DNA of 41,393 nucleotides from Scedosporium boydii (lineage: Eukaryota; Ascomycota; Sordariomycetes; Microascales; Microascaceae), in NCBI GenBank assembly GCA_002221725.1, contig NJFT01000296.1, forward strand, positions 1 through 41,393, written 5' to 3'. The position numbers and the translations under genes were made by a program. The notes beneath the pieces are model-generated. The model saw only the letters and a list, made by a program, of their open reading frames with translations, searched no databases and was not told the origin of the DNA. Below, in pieces: positions 30,841 through 39,833 of the stretch. How positions within the stretch are numbered: position 1 is the stretch's first letter; every line of letters begins with the position of its first letter.

Positions 30841-32260
30841 TCAAATGTTGAAACCTTCATGGCCTGGAGGGTCGCAAAAACGCCAAAGCCCAGCCTGCTC
30901 TGCTGCCCTTCGTGCGGAAGACATCTCCGACTCCGTCACGGCGCGATTGATTTCGGCGTAGCGGACGTCGTCCTGCGTTCCCGATTCCACTCCCTCTGTG
31001 GAGCTCCCTTCCCCTCCTCCCCTTCTAGTTCGTTTCGCCTTGCCAACGTGGGCATCGGGGTGGTACTGCTCCATAATGTTGACAAACATGTCCTTGGAGA
31101 CGTCGGTGGCGAGAAACTGCATGATCTTTTCCGCTTCGGATTCCTTACCTGGCATAACGAGGTGCCGAACAAGGACGCCTTTCTTGGCTATTCCGTCTGG
31201 GGTAAAGCACAGATCACCAACTTGCTTGTGCATCTCCCTGATGCTCTCCCTTGCTGTGGTAGCGTAATCATCTGCCTTGAGCAGCCTCTTCGAGGTGCTT
31301 GGCTCCCACACCTTGAAATCAGGAAGGTAAATATCGACTAGACCGTCCAGTAGCTGGAGGGATTCCGCCGAATCGAAGCTCGACGTGTTGTAGATGATGG
31401 GCAAGCGCAGACCCAGCTCCGCAGCATGCAGGATGCTGAGCACGACTTGGGGTACCACATGCTCCGGAGTGATGAGATTGATGTTGTGCACCTTGCCCAC
31501 CTCCTGAAGCTTGATGTACCACTCGCCTAGCTCTTCGGGGGTAAGATCCATGCCGTTGCGCTGATGAGAAATGTCGTGGTTCTGACAAAAGACGCAGCGG
31601 AGGTTACACCCAGAGAAGAAGACGGCGCCACTTCCATTGTGGCCCTGGATGCAAGGTTCTAGAAAAGTAAACAAACGGAAAATACGTCTTAGGCACTGCG
31701 TTGTGATCCAAGTCTGGATATTGAAAACATTACGACTTGAAATGGAAGGGAGAAGGGATGGATATATTAGGGAGAGGATGGAAGGATAAGCCCCATTTCT
31801 CGGTCCGCATCCGCAACCACACTGACTAGATGAGGCTGGCAGGGAGTTTGATGCAGACTTGAGATATGGGTATGAATGTGAATATGGATATTGGGAGGTG
31901 GAAGGTGGGAACAAGGGTGAAAAAAATACTGCAAGGGTTCAGCGCATATCCCTTACCTTCACCAAAGTGTGGCGCAATCACATTAACCTTGGCCTTGTCA
32001 CCAATAAGGCACATTCCCGTCTTTTCATACCGGTTAACCCCGCACAATCGAGGGCAGAGGTTGCAGTTACTCAAATGGGCGTAGGCGCGAGACCGCTTCT
32101 TCGCCAAGTCGACCGATGAAAGGGCCATGTATCTCGGGATGTAGTCGTCGAGGAGGAACGGAGGCGCCAGATGGAGGTGACGACGTTGTGGGATGGTGGC
32201 ACGGTTGGGGAGAGAAGTGAGCCGCTGGCATCTAAGCCACGGTCTTGCGAGGGCTCGCAT
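30841..32260 (-). CDS. Radical SAM protein, PflA/PflX-like, possibly mitochondrial
   Basis: Exons in transcript order are 32260-31957 and 31658-30841, giving 373 aa. The 298-bp intron has a GTAAGG donor and a TTCTAG acceptor and restores HFGEEPCIQGHNGSG. The frame is open upstream to 32383, but that start is TTG, so ATG 32260 is chosen. Residues 1-35 are rich in Arg, hydrophobic and without acidic residues, consistent with a mitochondrial presequence. An N-terminal cysteine cluster follows (C66, C69, C73, C84; CNLCPRLCG...TGMC), then the radical SAM motif CNLRCVFC (C119, C123, C126; C-x3-C-x2-C) that binds the 4Fe-4S cluster and SAM. NTSSFDSAE and VDIYLPDFKVW continue the barrel, and RHLVMPG lies later. 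This matches a family widespread in bacteria and archaea annotated as pyruvate-formate-lyase-activating-like, with no known substrate. A Gly/Arg-rich loop (about 315-330) looks fungal-specific. No pyruvate formate lyase is nearby. Confidence 0.91.
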
Positions 32261-32963
32261 TGTCGGGAAAGGTTCATAACGTGGCAGGGCGTGAGTGTTC
32301 CATTCGCATCGATTCAAGGCAAAAATTGCGTCTTCATAATGTCCCGTTGAGGTCGAACGAGTGTCTCCAGAAGTTGACGTCAAGTTTTGTTGGATAAATG
32401 CATACGCTTCAATAAGCTCGAGAATTACTAATACCTGCTCAACCCGTTAACCCGGCAGGCCCGGAATTTGTCTGGTTCGGGTCCGGCAACCGAGGATACA
32501 ATTTAAGCTCTCCGGCGTGAGATGGCATCCGGACGCCGGATGTGTTCATCATAATCAAGAGACGAGACAGCCGTGCTAAAACCGGGGGCTTTGAACGCCT
32601 GAATCATCTGTACTTTTATCAACAGGGGTGATATGACAAAAAATGAATGAGTTGCCAAATGATTTCTTTTGGGTCTTTCTGTAAGTAATTTATCGAGGCA
32701 ATTGACTATCCACATATCCCTAAACTCAACAATGAAGCATTATTATGTCAAGAAAAAGCCGTCGTGCTATCTGCAAATTCTGATGCCACAAAAAAAATTC
32801 ATGTTCATATATCCCGATCTCGGCTGGACTTCATCACTGCGGGTATCATATCCAGCACCATCAACACCAATAATCCATCCGAGGTATAATATCCAAAACA
32901 AATCTGCGTTTCCATTCCCCCTAACCTCGTCATATTATCCGGAGCACGATAAAATCAACGTCT
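32261..32963. other. Intergenic region between the radical SAM and CSC1-like genes
   Basis: About 700 AT-rich bases hold the promoter of the radical SAM gene and the 3' UTR of the CSC1-like gene, both on the minus strand. Open frames are short and featureless. Confidence 0.6.
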
Positions 32964-35833
32964 CTAGTAGTGGGGTTTCTCCTCCCAAATGGGTGGCCTC
33001 GCCTCAACCTCGTCCCAAATAATCTTGTTCTTATCGTCGAGTGTGCATCCCTCATCCGTTATCGGGATCACACCCTCCGTATTCGCAATCTCGTGCTTCG
33101 ACAACCCGGCGACATCCTGAGGGATCCAAAGCAGAGGAGGCCTGTCGTTAACCGACGGGGGATTATACGAGTTAGCCTCGGTGGCCTCTTCGAGGATCTC
33201 TCCAGGGCCGTATTGGTGGCGGGGAATAAGCTTGCGAAGCTGCGCGTACGACGAGTACTTCCACGGCTTGAAGAACTTGGTAAGGAAGTTGCCCTTGGGC
33301 GGGGCCGACGCAGAGGCCTTGACATTCTTGCCCTCGGCAGATGTGCTGCCCTCGCGGGCAGTGGCGTCCTCCTCGTTTCCATCGTCGGTCTCGCCGTGCT
33401 CCATGAGACTCTCCTCCTCAACCTCGAGGCTGCGAGGGAGGTTGTAAAGCAGGGGGTTGAGAGCGCTTTGCACGGTAATGTGGAAGAAGATCGTGAACAC
33501 GAGGAAGACAATCATGAGAATCATGGGCCAGAAGGCCTTGGATACCGCGCACATGCCAACCATGCAAATTTCGGCGAGGTAAACACCGACGAGCAGCTGC
33601 TTCATGGCCCGCGGGTAGATGAGGCCCCTCGTATCGATGCCGGAATCATTGACGAAGAGGATGTTGTACCTGTACGCAAGATAGAAGAGTGCCATTCCGA
33701 TTGTAGACCAGAACAACATCAGGGGAGCGATGACGGAGTACGTGATACCTAGGAAGAGGCTTCATATTAGCTACTTGTATACAAGATGGAAAGAAAGAAA
33801 TCTTATAAGCACTTACTGATAACGGCAATGTTTGTATAGATGGGAAGGACCTGGCCCCAAGAGATGGCCGACAGAGTTGTCCATTTGTTATACATGGCAC
33901 GAGGAGTCCTCGCCAAGAACTTGTACGTCAGGCGGAAGATGACGTAGCCCGCAACCTGGGTCAAGACGCTCGAAGCAATCGTGATACCCTGAACGATGAA
34001 AAAGGAAATGTAAAAGTTGGAGGACTTGGGAATGGCGGCCGATAGGGTCTCGAAAACCTTGCCGGGGCCATCCTTCGCAAACGTGCCCAATACGCTGAAT
34101 ACCGAACCGGATATGGTAGTGACGAGGAAGACCTGCACGACCTGGAAGGCGAAGTAGACGGCCTGAGTGAAGAGTTCGACTTGCGAGTCGGTCGGCTCAC
34201 CAGCAAACCTAGCACAGAGCCTAATAACGACAGGGACGAGAGACATGAGAATGGAAAGAGCAACGGCGGGAAGGAGACCGGTGATGAAACCCATGACGAC
34301 TTCGGGGACCTTGTCAAGGAACGACAGCCAGGACCACTTGGCGCGGAGGGTGTCGACCTGAGAAATAGAGGCGACAAAGGCGACGGGAATGGCCCAGAAG
34401 ATGATCATGGCAGTCAGGAAGGCGAGGACAATGTATCGTCGGACAATCTTCTGCCACCACGGGACTCGAAGACTCTTCCAAATCACCTCCTCTGGGCTGA
34501 CTCCGATGTACCTGGGGCTCATTTGGAGAGGGTCGTGGTGAGCGACGGACTGGACGGCCGACTGGGCGTCGGACTGGGTGTAAAACTCGACAAAGACGGC
34601 AGGGATGGGCTTGGACTCCCCAGCGAGGTACTTCGCCTGTACGTCCTCGATTTCCGGGGTGAGAGTGCTTAGTTTCTCCCTAGACCACTCGATGGTGTCG
34701 ACCTTCTCACCGACAAGACCAAGGAGGCCCAGGCGATGAGTAGGCCGCTTGTCCTTGGGAACCCAGCGCGCTGCAAGGTCACCGCTCTCGAGCTCCTGGG
34801 GAGGCGATTGCTGCTTCGAAGTCTCGGAAGATCCGTCCTTGGACTTGACGCGATTAGCGTTGGCGATCTTCAGGAGCTTTACCTCAGCAGCCTCGAGCTT
34901 CATGGCAACCTTTGTGCGCTCCTCGACGAGCTTATCGAGGTCGTCGGTATCGCCGGTGATCCAGATGTGCTTCGCAGTTTCCTTGAACATGAGCCGAATC
35001 TTGTCAACGTTGAGGTAGGCCTGCGGAACGGAGGTGAAGAGAACAGTCCGAGACGAGATGCGGCGAGCAACCTGAGGAGTGAGAAGGAAAGCCTGTCGGA
35101 GGTAGATGTAAAAGATGCATTCCCGCATGATCATGTATAGCACGAAACCGTAGAAGATCCAAGCCACCAAGACGTGGCCGAAGAGACGGTTCCGATTCGC
35201 CGAGTCCTGGATATTGATGTTGCTGATGGACAAGATGTCGAGCTGCTCCGCATTGCCGCCGCCGGTAGCATTGATGGGGAAGAGCGTGGGCCAGGTCATG
35301 CAAAGACCAACGAAGCAGATGGTGGTACATATGCGCAAGAACCGAAGGAACAGGTAGCCATCGAGAGACTGGGTTCTGAGGGCATGCGCATCTGGGATCT
35401 TCCAAAATGAGCCGAACCAGTTGAAGATGCCGTTAGGCAAGGCTGGCGTTCTCTCCCTGTGCGATCCTATGTTAGATGGCCAACCCAAAAGCAGAGGGAT
35501 GGCGGGGATGGCGGAGATGGCCAGGCCACGTACTTTTCCGGAATGGTTCCCAGATATGTCCTGGGAGCATAGTATCTCCTCGCACCTTTGCGGATAATGA
35601 GGAAAATAACAATCATGATGAAAGCAACAAGACCACCAGTGACCAGTGTGGTCACCATGCCTGTTTCATTACATTGTATTGATTAGCAAGACTACTCCCA
35701 CCTGGAAACCGCTCAATTTCCCATCGTCGCATTCTCAAGAGAGATAATAGAGGATGGGAGGCCGGAAGGAAAGGTTTTCTTTCAACTTACCCTGAAGAGT
35801 GGCGGGCTTGGTCTCCGTGTCCGAGTCGCTCAT
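32964..35833 (-). CDS. CSC1/OSCA/TMEM63-like stress-gated cation channel (DUF221 family)
   Basis: Exons in transcript order are 35833-35791 (43 nt), 35660-35534, 35456-33817 and 33748-32964, giving 864 aa. Introns are 130, 77, 77-bp-class and 68 bp (three introns in all: 35790-35661, 35533-35457, 33816-33749). Donors are GTAAGT or GTACGT. The second join gives IPEKERTPALPNG, the conserved segment after TM1. TM1 is at about residues 16-38, with paired TM helices near 95-115 and 150-175. A cytosolic domain carries VPQAYLNVDKIRLMF and a VEFYTQSDAQSA strand. The PHM7-type core has VIWKSLRVPWWQKIVRR and helices from about 370 to 700, including PLMLFWSTIGMALFYLAYRYN. The cytosolic tail is acidic and Ser-rich. 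Family knowledge: these are osmotically or mechanically gated Ca2+-permeable channels or lipid scramblases. Fungi have several paralogs, so no symbol is given. Confidence 0.94.
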
Positions 35834-38800
35834 TTTGGCGGTAACGACGACTGAATGGGCACGAGGATGCGTCGAAAGAGGAGATAACAAAAAGGAAAAT
35901 GGAAAGGGGAAGAGGGAAAGAAGACGAAGTCCCCTCTAACTTGAAGAAGAGAAAATTCGAGCCCGTGTTAAGAGTGAAAAACTGGGACGAAGGGCGCCAT
36001 TCAAATTCTCGTCAACTGTCGTCCCGGCCCACTCCCGAATGGTGGTGGAGGGTCTGAACAAGCTGAAGTCCAAGACGCGGTACCGTACTTGGTCGGGTAT
36101 CAGTCGTATACTCCTCGTAGTGTATGGCTCAAGAAGAAGAATTTGATCAATGCCTGCAATCAATATGCCTCCACAGCCAAACACGCAATCAAACGGGGGG
36201 TTAGGCGGTATATAGGAAGTAGTAGGAAGGGGTATTAGAACTCGGCTGTGGACAGGTTCCACAATGACACGCTTGACAATGGACGGGGAAACATCGAGCT
36301 GAAAATCACGAGGGGGAGAACAAGGGGGGTCGTGGTTGAAAGAGGCCGAGAAACAAGTTAATCAAATATAGTTATTCTTCCTGCTCCTCGCTACGAAGGA
36401 CGTCCATCCAAGTACGGAGTAGATAAACGACGGGGAACTGGAGTGACGCAGTGACATCTATTTGATACAAATGAGGTCAATGGATGGACTGACCTGGACT
36501 GGGTTGGCCGAAAGGCCTGAAAAAGCCCAATAGACGGATCGAATCTGCATGCGCAACCCGCATGCACCACCAGGGATCCCTGAGGTATTCCAAGTACGAA
36601 GTATTGGCAAGCGCGTCTTGGGCGTCCTCGATGACATGGGACAGGGCAAGCATCAACAACTTGTGCAAGCACTAGTTGATGATTACCGTCTCCTCCACAA
36701 TACGTATGCTTGGCGCAAGGGTTGTCCAGTTGAGCTGGGGTGGCGACCTGCACCTTGCGCTATCACCGACGATCATTGCTGTGGTCATTGATCTTGGGAG
36801 GCCCTCCAAAGAATGGCTGCAGAGAAGGTACGGCGTATCCCTACTTCGTTGGGAACGGACAGGTTATTCCAGACTTGGGGGCATCCATTTCCCTGGTAGG
36901 ATACGGCTTTTAGCTCGAGTGTTTCGGCGGTACTGTTGCGAGTACTGAGATTGATGAAAAAAAGTATCACAGTGGACTGGCTCTCCAAGTTCGAGCAGAC
37001 TTGAACCCTTCACTTGGCTCGACCTACGGAGTACGAACTGCCACATGTACTAATCTTTACAAGCATTCAAATACTTGTAGGTACCGAGGTACCTGGAGCT
37101 GGCCTCCTGCGTTCCTCTTGAAATTGATACGAATTGATCTTGATCAGGACGGTATCCTCTATTACTTCGTACAATTGAGAGATCCAAAACCTCACACAAC
37201 TTACAAGTTTGCATACGAAGTAGTCCAACGAATTTTTTTCTTCCCCTGTCAAAACCCCAGCGCCTCGTCAAGCCGCTTGAGCTTGTTGCCCAGGGAATCG
37301 TTATCCTTAGGGTGTTATCGGACATTAAACGGCTGCGCCTCTCACAATCAACTGACACGGAGAGCACGAGTGGTCTTGCTGCGTGTGCAAAGCTCAGCTC
37401 AGGCATCGGCCTGTCGCCCGTGTGTCGGCGAAAGAGGATCCCAATCTCATTAGCGCCGCCAGGTCATCTTAGCTTTTGAAACCAATTACCACCGTCGCCA
37501 CACCCTCGCCGGGCCATACCGCTTCGAGACACGGTCCCAAAAGGAGTATTGGCAAATGACGTACACTACTCCGTACGTGAGGAGTGTGGGTGTGCTTGTT
37601 GGGTAAAGGTATCCGGTATCCACACACATACCCAACTGTGTAGATATTGCTTCATACTTCGTAGACACTTACCTCTTCTAGCCCTTATTACACTATGCAT
37701 ACTTCATACACTTCTGTTCAGCCATATTCTGTTGCCACGGCTTTTAAAGTTCTGGCCTGCCCTCCTTTCCTGGCTGTGCCTGTGCCGCATCTCCGTATCA
37801 TGACGAAAGAGGTTGAAATCATCTCCGTCCACATGGGTCACGCGTCGTAATATAGAGTTCTTTCAGCCCGGCATGCCCCCTTCTTCTTGGAGGGGGAGCA
37901 GGAGAGGACAGACCAGAGTGTACGACGTACCCGATGTACTTCCTACATTCACCTTTTTGGCAGGGTCCCATGCTCGTCAAGAAAAAATAGAGTGTTCATG
38001 TTTAATAGCACAGATGTTTTATTGGCCCACAGGACTCTGGTGGTTGGTCGAAAATAGCCCCGGCAATGCACAGTTCAGCTGGGATGGGATCAAAAAGCAA
38101 AGGGGGGAAAAAAAAAAAATCATAATAAAAGTTGATAATGCGACACTGCCGAGAACCCGCCCACCATCAAGGAGTCAATGCAACGACAGATCGCAGATCA
38201 TCAATGATGGATGCGAACAGGACAAGGACCCTTTGGTGTCATCCACGGGCGGGAGCGCCAACCCGAAGGTCTGGTCAGGAGGCGGGCTTACTTCATGCAT
38301 TATATCCTCTGTGAACTTTGTCCAGAGTATATAGTATACGCCCGTAACCGACATTGTTTTTGGTGTCGGCAAGTGAGCCCTGGTTTTTCACATCACAGAG
38401 ACTGAGAGAGCCTGAGACGCGATGAGACCTCCTCGTGTGGTGCTGTTGCTACGAACGACGCGACGATGCAGGTGAGAAATGAGACCAGCCAAGTCTAGCC
38501 TTGATTAGTGCTTCGGAATCGAAATAGGTAGTCTCAAGCCGCATCATGTGTCTCGTCGGTCGGGCGCTGGGGTCTCTCTCCAGCAGCGTAGGGGTTGGTA
38601 TCTGTGGCTGTACGGAGTACTTTGTAGAGGTTGTTGGACAGGACAAGTCCGAAGTACTTCGTAGATTATGAGTGGAATCTTACCAGTGTATTGTCTGCCT
38701 CTTCTCTATCCTCCGGATTCAGACAGCTGCACACCTGGACCGTTCGACCACCATTCTTGCCCTCCAACGCTAGGTTACCATCGTGACCTAGCGTCTCCCC

Positions 38801-39833
38801 TCCCGGCCTAATGCTAAAGACCAAATGCATTAATTGATCACAGTGGATAAGAGCGCTCCATACTTCGTACGTGCATGCGTACACTACTTCGTACTCGGAG
38901 CAAAGGCCCAACGAAGTCTGAAAAACGGTCGTGGCGTCGACCACACTTGTAACAGCCGCGCTTGCAATCTCGTCTGAACATCAAAATGTCAACGACTTCA
39001 CATACTTCGTAGTTCGTACTACTTGTAGCTTATTTACCAAGTATTGATGTTAAGATGTTACATGTAGCTTGGAAGAGTCCGGCGAAGCCTCTGCCAATCC
39101 TCGAGCCTCCAACTGCTGTGTGGCGATACCCCGCAGAGACAAGGCATCCATCTATCCTAACCCTCGAGGTTCTAATGGCATGCAGTTCTTGATATCAAAG
39201 AAGCAATTCGGCATGTTTATCAATGCTTGGCTTTTCGATGGATTGCATCATGCAGATCTCGACCCCAGCGTGGTTTGGAGACGTAGACGAATGTCCTATC
39301 CCATATCATACATGGCACATAGCTTACATCGACGTCTTCGTCATGGCTAGGTAGCATGTAGAAGGGGCAGATAGAGGCAGATTCGAGGAGGCACCAGTCC
39401 TCACCTCAACTACATTGGAATGCTCGTAAGTGAGACGGCCTTCTTCTGTGTCCGTTTTCAGTGCATGCCTCGGGAATAAGTCAACATGCTATTTCGCTTG
39501 GAATGTTGCATGCTCCATGGGAACACATTCCATCCTCTCTCGGAAACCCCGTTCTCAATACGATCTAGTAGATAGAGGATAGAAAATGAATAGAATGCGT
39601 TTTTCTATCCTCCGAATACCTAACGGGTAACGGGTAAATCGCCAACTAGTTGCAGTTCTCACTAAAAGATCTCGGCCAGCTTCTTGTGTTCTGCTTGATA
39701 CTATTATCAACATTGACTTCCACGCTCTCTCGTGTGTACACGATTGTGCGGTTGACACATTCGGATCATTGCTGCTGCAGTTTCCCTAATCAAGCAGTTA
39801 CCAGATTACCAGATACAGCCAGAAACGGCCAAG
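35834..39833. other. Four-kilobase gene-poor block rich in the TACGRAGTA motif
   Basis: I see no supportable gene. Open frames are at most about 170 codons, without domains, and many have non-ATG starts. The left end is the promoter of the CSC1-like gene. From 36413 to 39011 there are 12 full matches to TACGRAGTA/TACTYCGTA, often 20-60 bases apart, plus many near matches such as TACGAAGGA and CTACAAGTA. No long terminal repeats, target-site duplications or transposase remnants were recognised by eye. Confidence 0.6.
38861..38893. repeat. Paired TACTTCGTA motifs
   Basis: Two identical TACTTCGTA copies start at 38861 and 38885, 24 bases apart, with GCATGC between them. This is one of the densest spots of the dispersed motif. 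Confidence 0.85.

Noticed and set aside
32261..32383. Longer N-terminus for the radical SAM protein
   Set aside because: The furthest start is TTG. The first real ATG (32260) begins a plausible presequence.
32970..33752. 260-codon plus-strand frame opposite the CSC1-like gene
   Set aside because: Antisense of a clear membrane-protein exon; it has no domain of its own.
37549..37803. Small hydrophobic plus-strand frame that could suggest a secreted or membrane peptide
   Set aside because: It lies in a motif-rich gene-free block, its hydrophobic stretch comes from a T/C-rich tract, and there is no supporting splice or context.
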